Assembly: GCF_000026145.1 (NCBI RefSeq)
Contig: NC_009445.1
Coordinates: 806,001-870,000, forward strand
Origin: Bradyrhizobium sp. ORS 278
GTDB lineage: Bacteria; Pseudomonadota; Alphaproteobacteria; Rhizobiales; Xanthobacteraceae
DNA: 64,000 bases
Direction of reading: 5' to 3'
A model generated the notes under the pieces. The model did no database searches. It was given only the letters and a program-made list of their open reading frames with translations, and was not told where the DNA came from. The position numbers were made by a program, and so were the translations under genes. Shown here piece by piece: positions 1 through 9,191 of this stretch (position 1 is its first letter; every line of letters begins with the position of its first letter).

Positions 1-120
1 AAGATAACTTCCGGTAAACGATGATGGGGAAACAGGACAAAAGGCCGACTACGTGTGGCTGAGCATTGCCACGGCCCCACCGTGTGGGCTCGAACGAGCG
101 GCGAGACTATGCGGGCCGGA

Positions 121-621
121 CTAGACCGGCGGCACCGGCAAGGCCGTGACCGACTTGATCTTCTCCATGGCAAAGCGCGAGGTGACGTTCTTCAGCGGCA
201 CGGCGCTGATCAGCTTCTTGTAGAAAACGTCGTAGCTCTGCATGTCCGCAACCACCACGCGCAGCATGTAGTCGACGTCGCCCGCCATCCGGTAGAACTC
301 CATCACCTCCGGCATCGAGCTGACCGCCTCGGCGAACTTCTTCAGCCAGGCTTCGGAATGATCGGCACTCTCGACCGAGACGAACACGGAGATGCCGAGC
401 CCGATCTTGTTCTGATCGACCAGGGCAACCCGGCGCAGGATGACGCCGTCGGCCTCCAGCCGCTGGATGCGCTTCCAGCACGGCGTCGACGACAGCCCAA
501 CGCGGTCGCCGATCTCAGCGACCGAGAGAGAGGCATCTTCCTGCAGGACCATTAGGATCTTGCGGTCGATAGCGTCGAGCCGGCGGTTGGCTTCAGGGCC
601 CTGGGCGGTGACGTCGGTCAT
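121..621 (-). CDS. Lrp/AsnC family transcriptional regulator
   Basis: A 166-residue DNA-binding regulator of the Lrp/AsnC (feast-famine) family. It has an N-terminal winged helix-turn-helix (about residues 15-60, with LDAIDRKIL and the recognition region VGLSSTPCWKRIQRLE) followed by an RAM ligand-binding domain (about 70-155). Family members form octamers that sense amino acids and usually regulate a neighbouring amino-acid gene. I chose the ATG at 621, which opens MTDVTAQ. In-frame ATGs upstream to 684 would add up to 21 atypical residues. No partner gene is visible because the window edge is 120 bp downstream. Family assignment is firm, but the regulated target is unknown. Confidence 0.9.
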   Translation of the reverse strand: MTDVTAQGPEANRRLDAIDRKILMVLQEDASLSVAEIGDRVGLSSTPCWKRIQRLEADGVILRRVALVDQNKIGLGISVFVSVESADHSEAWLKKFAEAVSSMPEVMEFYRMAGDVDYMLRVVVADMQSYDVFYKKLISAVPLKNVTSRFAMEKIKSVTALPVPPV

Positions 622-727
622 GGAGAAATTTGTTCCATATGAAGGTCGAGAAACCCTCATATAGAGAAAATCGTTCCAAGGCAAGGATCGGCCGTTCAGG
701 CCACGTCAGGCGCCTCGAATGCGGTCT

Positions 728-1675
728 TCAGCTACCGCTAGTCTGCATCAGCAGCCAGCGGCCGACCAGATGATGCGCAATTGCGAACGGATGCGGGCCC
801 GCCAGGCCGTCGGGATGCTGCCGCTGCAGCATCAGCTGGGCCTCGTCGCGGCTGAACCAGCGGACGTCCTCGAGTTCGGTGCGGTCGATGACGATGTCCT
901 CGTTGAGCGCCCGCGCGCTGCAGCCGATCATCAGCGAGGACGGATAGGGCCAGGGCTGGGTCATGTAGTAGGTCACGTCGGTGCAGCGGATGCCGGACTC
1001 CTCGAACACCTCGCGGCGGACGGCGTCCTCGATCGTCTCGGCGGCCTCGACGAAACCCGCGAGACAGGAATACATGCCCGCCGGAAACTGCTTCTGCCGG
1101 CCGAGCAGGCACTTGTCGCCGGAGGCGACCAGCGAGATCACCACCGGGTCGGTGCGCGGGAAATGCTCGGTCTTGCAATTCGGGCATTCGCGCTTCCAGC
1201 CGCCCTCGCGCATCGCGGTCTTGGTGCCGCAATTGGCACAGAAGCCGTGGCGCTGATGCCAGGACACCATCGACTTGGCCATGGCGATCGTCGCCAGTTG
1301 CTCGACAGGAATCGCGCCCTGCATCGCCAAGCCGCGCAGCTCGGTGACCGATACATCCTCGCGGCCGGCGAGCTTCTCGACGGCCGCTGGCGAGATGCCC
1401 ATGCCGAACACGGCCGCGCCGTCCTGCAGGCCGAGGAAGATCGTGCCGGGATTGGCGCCAAAGCCGAGCGCCTCATCGATCGACAGCAGCGGACGCAACT
1501 GGTCGCCGTCGCGCTTCAGCACCAGCGAATCGCGATGCACGACATAGGCGCGGGTCGAAGGCTTGCCCTCGAAGGCGAGCAGCTTGTCGTCATGAAAGCG
1601 CAGATGGGCGGCGCGCTCGATCGGATGGCCGACGAAGGCCGGCTTGCCCAATGGAAACAAGTCGAATGGCGACAT
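728..1675 (-). CDS. nudC: NADH pyrophosphatase NudC (Nudix; RNA NAD-decapping)
   Basis: A 315-residue NudC. The zinc ribbon is visible as C146/C149 and C164/C167. The Nudix box runs from about G207 to I229 (GFVE...REVFEESGI), and the NudC signature QPWPYPSS follows at about 240-247. The enzyme hydrolyses NAD(H) to NMN and AMP and removes NAD caps from RNA. The length is typical and all catalytic glutamates of the box are present. The gene lies 3 bp downstream of the HIT gene on the same strand, so the two are probably cotranscribed; both handle nucleotide conjugates. Confidence 0.95.
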   Translation of the reverse strand: MSPFDLFPLGKPAFVGHPIERAAHLRFHDDKLLAFEGKPSTRAYVVHRDSLVLKRDGDQLRPLLSIDEALGFGANPGTIFLGLQDGAAVFGMGISPAAVEKLAGREDVSVTELRGLAMQGAIPVEQLATIAMAKSMVSWHQRHGFCANCGTKTAMREGGWKRECPNCKTEHFPRTDPVVISLVASGDKCLLGRQKQFPAGMYSCLAGFVEAAETIEDAVRREVFEESGIRCTDVTYYMTQPWPYPSSLMIGCSARALNEDIVIDRTELEDVRWFSRDEAQLMLQRQHPDGLAGPHPFAIAHHLVGRWLLMQTSGS

Positions 1676-1678
1676 CTC

Positions 1679-2098
1679 TCACCCTAGCCAGATCTTGCGC
1701 CTGACAGCGCTGATGAAACTCTCAACCTCCTGCGCGTCGTGTGGCACAGGGGTTGCGACGCCCCAGACCGGGCGCGGCCAGGCCACGTCACTGGTGCGGC
1801 GGGCGATGATATGGATGTGCAGCTGCGGCACCATGTTGCCGAGCGCGGCGACGTTCAGCTTGTCGCACTTGGTGATCTCCTTGACGGCGCGCGACACCCG
1901 CGTGATCTCGGTCATCAGCTGCGCCTGGGCGACCTCGTCGAGATCGATGATCTCGACCGCGTCCTCGCGGCGCGGCACCAGCAGCAGCCACGGATAGTTG
2001 GCGTCCTTGATCACCAGCACGCGCGACAGCGGCAGGTCGCCGATATTGATCGTGTCCTTCGCCAATTGCGGGTGGAGCGACCAGGCTGATTCGGACAT
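1679..2098 (-). CDS. HIT family nucleotide-binding protein
   Basis: A 139-residue histidine-triad protein. The active-site triad HxHxH is present in QLHIHIIARR near residue 95, with the central histidine as the nucleophile. HIT proteins hydrolyse or transfer AMP from adenylated substrates such as AMP-lysine or Ap4A. It is the promoter-proximal gene of the two-gene unit with nudC (3-bp gap). The exact substrate cannot be read from sequence. Confidence 0.9.
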   Translation of the reverse strand: MSESAWSLHPQLAKDTINIGDLPLSRVLVIKDANYPWLLLVPRREDAVEIIDLDEVAQAQLMTEITRVSRAVKEITKCDKLNVAALGNMVPQLHIHIIARRTSDVAWPRPVWGVATPVPHDAQEVESFISAVRRKIWLG

Positions 2099-2245
2099 GA
2101 GGGCGGGTTCCTGGCAGGGCGGTCATGCGGGCAGCGCTGCGGCACCTAAATCCTTTCCGAGCTGCGGCACAAGCCCGCGGGGCGCTGGGCCGGACCGGCG
2201 AAGCTCGCGCTTGCTTTCCGGACCGTTTGGCCCCAAATAGACAGC

Positions 2246-2341
2246 GGGAGATTGGCGGTGGACGAGCCACTCGCCAACCGGGTCAGGTCCGGAAGGAAGC
2301 AGCCCTAACGAGGTCCGGATCGGGTCGCTCGTCAGTCTCCT
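2246..2341 (+). ncRNA. ffs: Signal recognition particle RNA (4.5S, bacterial small type)
   Basis: The conserved SRP RNA tip is present: GTCAGGTCCGGAAGGAAGCA at about 2282-2301, followed by GCCCTAACGAGGTCCGG. Flanking segments GGGAGATTGGCGG (5') and CGTCAGTCTCC (3') pair to close the single long hairpin. The RNA binds Ffh and guides cotranslational targeting to the membrane. Ends are estimated from the closing stem and may be off by a few bases. Its place just upstream of dnaX is usual in this group. Confidence 0.93.
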
Positions 2342-2491
2342 ACTCGTTTTCTCGAGCGAATCGCGCAAAGTTGGCGGGGACCCCGCGCAGGGCGGGCGCT
2401 CGACCGCACTCCGGCTGATTGCGTCGAGGCTGATGGCGTCGACGACCGCGATCGAAGGCCGGCCTGGAATGTTTCACTTGCGGATCGCTCG

Positions 2492-4339
2492 ATGACTGAC
2501 GTTGGCGCCCCACCTGTTCCGCCCGACAGCGCCGACGCTCCCCCCAAGCCCTACCGGGTTCTGGCGCGCAAATACCGCCCCTCCAGCTTCGCGGATCTGA
2601 TCGGCCAGGAGGCCGTGGTGCGCACCGTCTCGAACGCGTTCGAGACCGGCCGGATTCCGCAGGCCTGGATCCTCACCGGCGTCCGCGGGGTCGGCAAGAC
2701 GACCACCGCCCGCATCCTTGCCCGCGCCCTGAATTACGAGCTGCCCGACGGCTCGGTGAAGGGGCCGACCATCCACATGCCGGTGCTCGGCACCCATTGC
2801 CAGGCGATCATGGAAAGCCGGCACATGGACATCCTGGAGATGGATGCGGCGTCGCATACCGGCGTCGACGACGTTCGCCAGATCAATGACAGCGTGCGCT
2901 ACGCCCCGGCCAGCGCGCGCTACAAAGTCTACATCATCGACGAAGTCCACATGCTGTCGACGGCGGCGTTCAACGCCTTCCTGAAGACGCTCGAGGAGCC
3001 GCCGGAGCACGCCAAATTCGTGTTCGCGACGACAGAAATCCGCAAGGTGCCGGTGACGGTGTTGTCGCGCTGCCAGCGCTTCGATCTGCGCCGTGTCGAG
3101 GCCGACGTGCTGATGAAGCATCTCGCCGGCATCGCGACCAAGGAGGGCGTGACGATCGAGCCGGAGGCGCTCGGCATCATCGCGCGCGCCGCCGAGGGCT
3201 CCGTGCGCGACTCGCTGTCGCTGCTCGACCAGGCCATCGCGCATAGCGCAGGCGAGGTGCGTGCCGACGACGTCCGGCAGATGCTGGGCTTGGCCGACCG
3301 GACCCGCGTGATCGATCTGTTTCATTATCTCGCGAGCGGCGACATCGCGGCCGCCTTCAAGGAATTCCGCGAGCAATACGACGTCGGCGCCGATCCGGTC
3401 GTCGTGCTGTCGGATCTCGCCGAGTTCGTGAACTTCGTGACCCGCGTGAAGGTCGTGCCGGCCACCGCCGACAACGTCGCGTTCAGCGAGACCGAGCGGC
3501 TGCGCGCGCGCGATTTCGCGACCAAGCTGTCGATGCGCGTGCTGTCGCGGATGTGGCAGATGCTGCTCAAGGGCATCGCCGAGACGCAAGGCGCGACGCG
3601 TCCCGCGGCCGCCGCGGAGATGGTGCTGGTGCGCATTGCCTATGCGGCCGATCTGCCGACGCCCGACGAAGCCATCCGCATGATCGACCAGAACGGCGGT
3701 GGATCGCCTGTGGTCACGAATGGCGGCGGCGGACGCTCTGCGCCGGCGCCCAGCATGAGCACTGCGGCGCAGCCGGTGATGAGTGCGGCGCCGATGCAGG
3801 CGCCGCGCATGCAGGGTCCGACGCTGGCCGCGGTCGGTGGCGGCATGAGGCCGCAGGCGATGTCCTCGCAGCCGGCGTCGGCGTCGCACGAGCAGCCGGC
3901 CTTGCGGCTCGGCAGCTTCCAGGAGCTTGTCGCCCTCGCAGCTAAGAATCGCGACCTCATCACCAAGAGCGCGCTCGAGATGGACGTCAGGCTCGTCCGT
4001 TTCGAGGACGGCCGGCTGGAGATCGCGCTGGAACGGACGGCGCAGCGCGCGCTTGTGTCAGACCTCGGCCGCAAGCTGGAGGACTGGACCGGCCGGCGCT
4101 GGACCGTGATCGTTTCCAACGAGCAGGGGCAGGCGACCCTCCGCGAGCAAAACCTGCGCGCCAAGAGCGAGCGCGAGGCGGCGGCGGAAGCGGATCCGCG
4201 GGTGCAGGAGATCCTGGCGCGGTTTCCCGGCACGAAGGTGATCGAAGTGCGCCGGCTCGCCCCCGAGCCGCCCGAATCGGACGCCAGTGCTGTCGAGCCG
4301 CCGGACGAGTTCGACTCCGACAATGATGATGACCTTTAA
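2492..4339 (+). CDS. dnaX: DNA polymerase III subunits gamma/tau
   Basis: A 615-residue clamp-loader ATPase. The Walker A motif GVRGVGKTT is at about 63-71, the DExx box IIDEVHML at about 149-156, and the sensor/arginine region SRCQRFDLRRVE follows. A Pro/Ala/Met-rich linker at about 400-460 leads into the tau-specific C-terminal domain that contacts the polymerase and DnaB helicase. It loads the beta clamp in the replisome. It heads a cluster with ybaB (20-bp gap) and recR (20-bp gap), a conserved bacterial arrangement. No obvious frameshift site for making gamma was identified. Confidence 0.97.
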   Translation: MTDVGAPPVPPDSADAPPKPYRVLARKYRPSSFADLIGQEAVVRTVSNAFETGRIPQAWILTGVRGVGKTTTARILARALNYELPDGSVKGPTIHMPVLGTHCQAIMESRHMDILEMDAASHTGVDDVRQINDSVRYAPASARYKVYIIDEVHMLSTAAFNAFLKTLEEPPEHAKFVFATTEIRKVPVTVLSRCQRFDLRRVEADVLMKHLAGIATKEGVTIEPEALGIIARAAEGSVRDSLSLLDQAIAHSAGEVRADDVRQMLGLADRTRVIDLFHYLASGDIAAAFKEFREQYDVGADPVVVLSDLAEFVNFVTRVKVVPATADNVAFSETERLRARDFATKLSMRVLSRMWQMLLKGIAETQGATRPAAAAEMVLVRIAYAADLPTPDEAIRMIDQNGGGSPVVTNGGGGRSAPAPSMSTAAQPVMSAAPMQAPRMQGPTLAAVGGGMRPQAMSSQPASASHEQPALRLGSFQELVALAAKNRDLITKSALEMDVRLVRFEDGRLEIALERTAQRALVSDLGRKLEDWTGRRWTVIVSNEQGQATLREQNLRAKSEREAAAEADPRVQEILARFPGTKVIEVRRLAPEPPESDASAVEPPDEFDSDNDDDL

Positions 4340-4359
4340 GCTGATGACGAGGTGCTCCG

Positions 4360-4680
4360 ATGGCTGACTTTCTCGGCATGATGAAACAGGCGGCGCAGCT
4401 GCAATCGAAGATGCAAGAGATGCAGGCCGAGCTCGGCAATGTCGAGGTCGAGGGCATCTCCGGGGGCGGCCTCGTCGCCGTGCGCATGACCGCCAAGATG
4501 GACGTGAAGTCCATCAAGATCGATCCGTCGCTGCTCAAGCCGGAAGAGGCGGAAATCCTCGAGGATCTCCTGGTGACCGCGCATGGCGACGCGCGCCGCA
4601 AGGCGGAAGCTGCGATGCAGGAGAAGATGCAGGCCATCACCGGTAAGCTCGGCCTGCCGCCGGGCTTCGGCTTCGGTTAG
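4360..4680 (+). CDS. YbaB/EbfC family nucleoid-associated protein
   Basis: A 106-residue protein with the family pattern [19 protein letters not shown]..., an alternating charged helix, the glycine-rich GISGGGLV turn and the C-terminal PPGFGFG. Homologues are dimeric, tweezer-like DNA-binding proteins of the nucleoid. It lies between dnaX and recR with short gaps on both sides, which supports cotranscription and a role linked to replication or repair. Confidence 0.95.
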   Translation: MADFLGMMKQAAQLQSKMQEMQAELGNVEVEGISGGGLVAVRMTAKMDVKSIKIDPSLLKPEEAEILEDLLVTAHGDARRKAEAAMQEKMQAITGKLGLPPGFGFG

Positions 4681-4700
4681 TTCATGAACGTCGTGACCTG

Positions 4701-5300
4701 ATGGCCGTCGCCGGTCCTGAAATCGAGCGCCTGATCCAGCTGCTTGCGCGCCTGCCCGGCCTCGGGCCGCGCTCGGCGCGGCGTGCCGCGCTGCATCTGA
4801 TCAAGAAGCGCGAGGCGCTGATGGTGCCGCTCGCGTCGGCGCTGCAGGTCGCGATCGACCGCATCCAGGTCTGCAAGACCTGCGGCAACATCGACACGCA
4901 GAGTCCCTGCACGGTGTGCACCGACCCACGGCGTGATCCCGCGATGATCGTAGTCGTCGCCGACGTCGCCGATCTCTGGGCGCTGGAGCGCGCGAAGGCG
5001 AGCAACGGCCGCTATCACGTGCTCGGCGGCACCTTGTCGCCGCTCGACGGCGTCGGTCCGCAGGACCTCACCATCGACGCGCTGGTGCAGCGCGCGCATG
5101 CGCCGGAGGTGTCCGAGATCATCCTCGCATTGAATGCGACGGTGGATGGCCAGACCACGGCGCATTACATCACCGACCTCCTGCAGGAGGCGAACGTCAA
5201 GGTCACGCGGCTGGCGCATGGCGTGCCGGTCGGCGGCGAGCTCGACTATCTCGACGAAGGCACGCTCTCGGCCGCGATGCGGCAGCGCACCTTGTTCTAA
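4701..5300 (+). CDS. recR: Recombination mediator RecR
   Basis: A 199-residue RecR. In order it shows an N-terminal helix-hairpin-helix ([16 protein letters not shown], about 14-29), a four-cysteine zinc finger (CKTCGN...CTVC, about 58-73) and a Toprim domain ([13 protein letters not shown], about 83-95). RecR works with RecO/RecF to load RecA at gaps. The ATG at 4701 gives the usual family N-terminus [15 protein letters not shown]. It is the last gene of the dnaX-ybaB-recR unit. Confidence 0.97.
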   Translation: MAVAGPEIERLIQLLARLPGLGPRSARRAALHLIKKREALMVPLASALQVAIDRIQVCKTCGNIDTQSPCTVCTDPRRDPAMIVVVADVADLWALERAKASNGRYHVLGGTLSPLDGVGPQDLTIDALVQRAHAPEVSEIILALNATVDGQTTAHYITDLLQEANVKVTRLAHGVPVGGELDYLDEGTLSAAMRQRTLF

Positions 5301-5317
5301 GCACAGACGAAAGTGGA

Positions 5318-5746
5318 ATGATGACGAAACGCGGATTCGGCAAACGGCTGGCTTTGGGCGCGATTTGGATGGTGCTCTCGGCAGCGTCAGTGCTCGCCCA
5401 GCAGGGTGAAGCGCCGCAGAAGGCCGGCAAGCCGCTGAACACCGGCGACGTGCTGTCGGGCGAGCTGACCGCGCTGAAGGTCAAAGGCGCCAAGCCGGGC
5501 CAGCCGTCATCGGCCTATCAGATCACCAGCGAGCCACGCCGCCTGCCGCCGCCGAGCGGGCTGTGCAATCTGGAGACCGGGCCGGAGACGTTCCAGCTGG
5601 TCACCGCGACGCCGGCACAGGCGTCGCAACTGAAGGGCCTGCTGGGCAAGCAGATCGCGGTGAAAGTCGACGAGATCGCCTGCGCCCAGCATGCCGGGCA
5701 GATCAGCGAAGCAGTCGTGACCAAGTGGAGCCTGGTGAAGCGGTGA
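5318..5746 (+). CDS. Small secreted protein of unknown function
   Basis: A 142-residue protein that starts 17 bp after recR. Its N-terminus has the features of a Sec signal peptide: basic start MMTKRGFGKR, hydrophobic core LALGAIWMVLSAASV, and a plausible cleavage site after VLA. The mature part is about 115 residues with two cysteines and no motif I recognise. It is probably periplasmic. Translation could be coupled to recR, but a functional link is not evident. Confidence 0.75.
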   Translation: MMTKRGFGKRLALGAIWMVLSAASVLAQQGEAPQKAGKPLNTGDVLSGELTALKVKGAKPGQPSSAYQITSEPRRLPPPSGLCNLETGPETFQLVTATPAQASQLKGLLGKQIAVKVDEIACAQHAGQISEAVVTKWSLVKR

Positions 5747-5787
5747 TAAGCTCGGCGCTTTCACGCGCATGCAGCGCCCCAATCACC

Positions 5788-5896
5788 GTCGTCATCGCCC
5801 GGCTTGACCGGGCGATCCAGTACGCCGCGCCCCCTCGGTCGATCGCAGACGTCTCTGGAATACTGGATCACCCGCCTTCGCGGGTGATGACGACCT
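5788..5896. repeat. Intergenic palindromic repeat (copy 1)
   Basis: Two palindromes, ATCGCCCGGCTTGACCGGGCGAT (in two parts, 5794-5816) and TCACCCGCC-TTCG-CGGGTGA (about 5868-5887), are separated by about 50 bp. The inner flanks GATCCAGTA and TACTGGATC are also inverted. It belongs to the family of palindromic units seen at seven other intergenic loci here. Confidence 0.85.
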
Positions 5897-5912
5897 TTTA
5901 TGAAGGTGAGAG

Positions 5913-7295
5913 CTAAACTTTCACTGGCCCGAGCGCATCAAAATGCCCGCGGCGCTGCAGCCACGCCAGCAGCACCAGACTCGGTATGGCCACCAGCACG
6001 CAGATGACGAAGAACAGCGGCCAGCCGGTGGCCTTTGCGACGTAGCCGGCGCCTGACGACAGATAGGTGCGGCCGACAGCAGCGAGCGCGGTGAGCAGGG
6101 CGTATTGGGTTGCTGTGTGCAGCGGGTTCTTACAGAGGGCCGAGAGATAGGCGACGAAGATCACGGTGCCGATCGCGCTCGTGAAGTTCTCTGCGGAGAT
6201 CGCCAGCGCCAGCGCCCATTGATTGACGCCGACGATCGCGAGCCAGGAGAAAGACAGGTTGGCCAGCGCCTGCACCACGCCGCCGATCCAGAGACTGGTG
6301 GCGAGCGAATAGCGCCGGGCGACGAAGCCGCCGGCAAAGCCGCCTGCGAGCGTGGCGCCGAGGCCGACGCCTTTCACGATCGCCGCGTAGTCGACCTTGC
6401 TGAAGCCGAGGTCGATGACGAACGGCGCGGTCATGGTGCCGGAGAAGGCGTCGGTGAACTTGAACAGCACGACGAAGGCGAGCGCGGCGAGCGCGTCGCG
6501 CCGGCCGAGGAATTCGACGAACGCGCCGGCCGCAGCCTGCGCCACGCGGGTCAGCGCGGTGTCGGCGCCCATCGCAGCTTCGGCCTGCTTGGACTGTGCA
6601 GGCTCGGTCGCGGCGAGCGCCGTGATCGTGCCAATCAGCACCAGGCCTGCCATCACGACATAACCCCACATCCACGACGCCGGTCGCGTCAGCCCCGAGC
6701 TCTCGAAGCCGCTGACCACGACGAGCGCCCCGGCGGTCGAGACCAGCATGCCGATGCGATAGGCCGCGACATAGGCGGCCATGCCGGCGGCCTGCTCGCT
6801 CTCCGGCAGGCTCTCGACGCGGAAGGCGTCGACCACGATGTCCTGCGTTGACGACGTCGCGGCCACCAGCAGCGCGGCCAGCGCAACCATGAACGGCGCA
6901 TGCGCCGGGTCGGTCAGCGCCAGCAGCAGGATGGCCGCGATCAGCAGCAGCTGCGCGAACAGCAGCCAGCCGCGCCGCCGCCCGAACGCGCGCGTCAGCA
7001 GCGGCACATGCAGCGCGTCGACCAGCGGCGCCCACAGGAACTTCAGCGTGTAGGGCGTGCCGACGAGGGCAAACAGCCCGATCGTGCCGAGATCGACACC
7101 GAGCTCGCGCATCCAGATCTGCAAGGTCGAGCCGGACAGCGCCAATGGCAGGCCTGAGGAAAAGCCGAGGAACAGCACCACGAGGACGCGCGGCTGGAGA
7201 TAGACGGCCATGCTCTCGCGCCAGGTGGGGGCGGGCTGGGCCACGGGCTTTGCAGCAGTCGCTGAGAGGTCGTTTGTCGCGTCGGGTGCGGTCAT
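5913..7295 (-). CDS. ampG: AmpG-type muropeptide MFS permease
   Basis: A 460-residue major facilitator protein with about 12 to 14 hydrophobic segments. The N-terminal signature FSSGLPLALSGSTLQIWMRE (about 44-63) and TPYTLKFLWAPLVDAL (about 79-94) match the AmpG/SLC33-like branch. AmpG imports anhydromuropeptides from the periplasm for cell-wall recycling and influences beta-lactamase induction. It stands alone, transcribed leftward, flanked by palindromic repeats on both sides. The substrate is inferred from family resemblance only. Confidence 0.82.
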   Translation of the reverse strand: MTAPDATNDLSATAAKPVAQPAPTWRESMAVYLQPRVLVVLFLGFSSGLPLALSGSTLQIWMRELGVDLGTIGLFALVGTPYTLKFLWAPLVDALHVPLLTRAFGRRRGWLLFAQLLLIAAILLLALTDPAHAPFMVALAALLVAATSSTQDIVVDAFRVESLPESEQAAGMAAYVAAYRIGMLVSTAGALVVVSGFESSGLTRPASWMWGYVVMAGLVLIGTITALAATEPAQSKQAEAAMGADTALTRVAQAAAGAFVEFLGRRDALAALAFVVLFKFTDAFSGTMTAPFVIDLGFSKVDYAAIVKGVGLGATLAGGFAGGFVARRYSLATSLWIGGVVQALANLSFSWLAIVGVNQWALALAISAENFTSAIGTVIFVAYLSALCKNPLHTATQYALLTALAAVGRTYLSSGAGYVAKATGWPLFFVICVLVAIPSLVLLAWLQRRGHFDALGPVKV

Positions 7296-7336
7296 GAACG
7301 GGTGGTAGCAGATTTGGACGGCGCCACAAGCTCAGC

Positions 7337-7376
7337 TGTCATCGCCCGGCTTGACCGGGCGATCCAGTATTCCAGA
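7337..7376. repeat. Palindromic repeat arm left of the GIY-YIG gene (copy 2a)
   Basis: The arm TGTCATCGCCCGGC-TTGACCGGGCGATCCAGTAT-TCCAGAG ends within about 5 bp of the original 3' end of the GIY-YIG frame (7380). It is the inverted counterpart of 7686-7734. Confidence 0.85.
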
Positions 7377-7379
7377 GGC

Positions 7380-7685
7380 CTATCCATCGCCTCCGGCGAT
7401 CTGCGGATAGAGGTCGATCCAGTTTGGGTTGTCCTTCTCGATCAGTGAAATCTTCCAATCCCGCGGCTACTTCTTCAACCGCTTCTCGCGATGAATGGCT
7501 TGTTCGACTTGTTCAAAGACTTCGAAGTAGACGAGGCGGGTCACACCATAACGTTTAGTGAAGCTGTCGGATATCTTCGCTCTATGTTCGGCCACACGAC
7601 GCATCAGGTCGTTTGTCACGCCGGTGTACAGCGTGCCGCCGATGCGGCTGGCGAGGATGTAGACGTAGTAGGAGCGCGTACCCAT
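7380..7685 (-). pseudogene. GIY-YIG endonuclease gene with in-frame amber stop
   Basis: The translated part (7467-7685) is 72 residues and begins MGTRSYYVYILASRIGG, with YYVYI and LYTGVTNDL forming the GIY-YIG core and R29/H34 following. The frame stops at a TAG (7467-7469) after REKRLKK. Reading through it continues with PRDWKISLIEKDNP-NWIDLYPQI to a stop at 7380. That is the normal family C-terminus, and the TAG sits where homologues usually have tryptophan (KKW). I read this as a recent TGG-to-TAG change. The loss removes the C-terminal glutamate region needed for the full fold. The gene fits exactly between two inverted palindromic repeat arms. Confidence 0.85.
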
Positions 7686-7734
7686 CAGACGTCTCTGGGA
7701 TACTGGATCGCCCGGTCAAGCCGGGCGATGACAG
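7686..7734. repeat. Palindromic repeat arm right of the GIY-YIG gene (copy 2b)
   Basis: GACGTCTCTGGGATACTGG then ATCGCCCGGTCAAGCCGGGC-GATGACAG begins directly at the start codon of the GIY-YIG gene. It is the inverse of 7337-7376 over about 40 bp. Confidence 0.85.
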
Positions 7735-7777
7735 TCTTGTCGGAGTTGCTGGCTTACGCAAGACAGCCGTCCGGCCG

Positions 7778-9022
7778 TCACTCCCCCGCCTGCAGGCGTC
7801 CCGCCAGCGGAGACAGGTCCGGCGTCGCACCCGTGCCCGGCGCGATCCGCGGCGACTCCACCGCTGCGTCCGGCTTGCTGAAATCCAGCTCCTCGATGCG
7901 GGCAGCGCGTTTCTCGATCTTGTCGGCTGAAATGAGGATCTGGCGGATGTCCTCGCCGACATCGCCAAAGTGCTTCTGCAGCTTGAGCACGCGCTCGCGC
8001 AGGCGGCCGAGATCGTCGCCGAGATGGATCACCTCGTTGCGGATCTGGTCGGCGGCGTCGCGGATGCGGGCGTCCTTCATGATCTGCTGCATGACCTGGA
8101 TCGCGAGCATCAGCAGCGACGGCGACACCAGTACGACGCGGGCGCGATAGGCCTTCTGAATGACGTCGTCGAAACCATCGTGGATTTCAGCATAGACGGA
8201 CTCCGACGGCACGAACATCAGCGCGGTGTCCTGCGTCTCGCCGACGACCAGGTACTTCTCCGCGATGTCGTTGACATGCCGCAGCACGTCGGTGCGCAGC
8301 TGCTGCGCGGCAGCGCGCTTCTCATCCTCGGTCTCTGCATCATGCAGAGCGGTGACGGCTTCCAGCGGAAACTTGGCGTCGATGCACAGCGGCCTCGTGT
8401 CGGGCAGGAACACCACGCAGTCCGGCCGCTTGCCGCTGGCGAGCGTGTGCTGGAACGCGTAGCTGCCCCTCGGCAGCCCGTCCTGCACGATCGCCTCCAT
8501 GCGCGCCTGGCCGAACGCGCCGCGTGACTGCTTGTTGGCGAGCACGTCGCGCAAGGTCGAGACCTGCGTGGTCAGCTCGCTGAGATCGCGATGGGCGTTG
8601 TCGATGATGCCGAGCCGCTCATGCAGCACGCGCAAGGAGTCCATGGTGTGGCGCGTAGTCTGCTCCATCGACTGGCCGACGCGATGGGTCACGGCGTCGA
8701 GCCGCTCGTTGACGCTGCGCGCCAGATCCACCTGGCGACCGGCGAGCAATTGCGCCATGGCGTCGACCCGGCCGGAGGCCTCGCTCTGCACCCGGATCAT
8801 CTCGCCGAACCGTTGTTCGAGCTCCTCGGTTCGCATCGCCTGCTGGGCGGCGAGAACAGCGCTGCGTCGTCCGGAGCGGGCCACCGCCAAGCCGATCATC
8901 GCGAGCAGCAGCAGCACCATCACGCCGAATCCGATCAGCGCATCGCTGGCCCGGATCGGCAGGTCGCCGATCATGACGACGACAGGATTGAGCGCAGAAT
9001 TGAGCGGCTGGCTGGCGGTCAT
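7778..9022 (-). CDS. rmuC: DNA recombination protein RmuC
   Basis: A 414-residue RmuC-family protein. One N-terminal membrane segment (about 26-47, ALIGFGVMVLLLLAMIGLAV) is followed by a coiled coil (about 60-170) and then a PD-(D/E)XK-like nuclease domain (about 180-330), with RPDCVVFLPD and LCIDAKFPLE carrying the likely D and DxK residues. RmuC limits inversions at repeats and is implicated in recombination. It is transcribed divergently from def, a common neighbour in Rhizobiales. Confidence 0.93.
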   Translation of the reverse strand: MTASQPLNSALNPVVVMIGDLPIRASDALIGFGVMVLLLLAMIGLAVARSGRRSAVLAAQQAMRTEELEQRFGEMIRVQSEASGRVDAMAQLLAGRQVDLARSVNERLDAVTHRVGQSMEQTTRHTMDSLRVLHERLGIIDNAHRDLSELTTQVSTLRDVLANKQSRGAFGQARMEAIVQDGLPRGSYAFQHTLASGKRPDCVVFLPDTRPLCIDAKFPLEAVTALHDAETEDEKRAAAQQLRTDVLRHVNDIAEKYLVVGETQDTALMFVPSESVYAEIHDGFDDVIQKAYRARVVLVSPSLLMLAIQVMQQIMKDARIRDAADQIRNEVIHLGDDLGRLRERVLKLQKHFGDVGEDIRQILISADKIEKRAARIEELDFSKPDAAVESPRIAPGTGATPDLSPLAGRLQAGE

Positions 9023-9191
9023 CGCCCCCGTCTATCCGATTCGCAAGGCGTCGCGAACGAAGAGAGAACATTTATGGTTAAGGCCGGGTTAAGAAGCGTG
9101 GTTAACGGACCGTTGAAATTCATGGTTAGCGATGTCTTAACCGCGCGCCGTCACATTGACCGCGCCTGTTCCGGGGCTTAAATCGCGCGCC

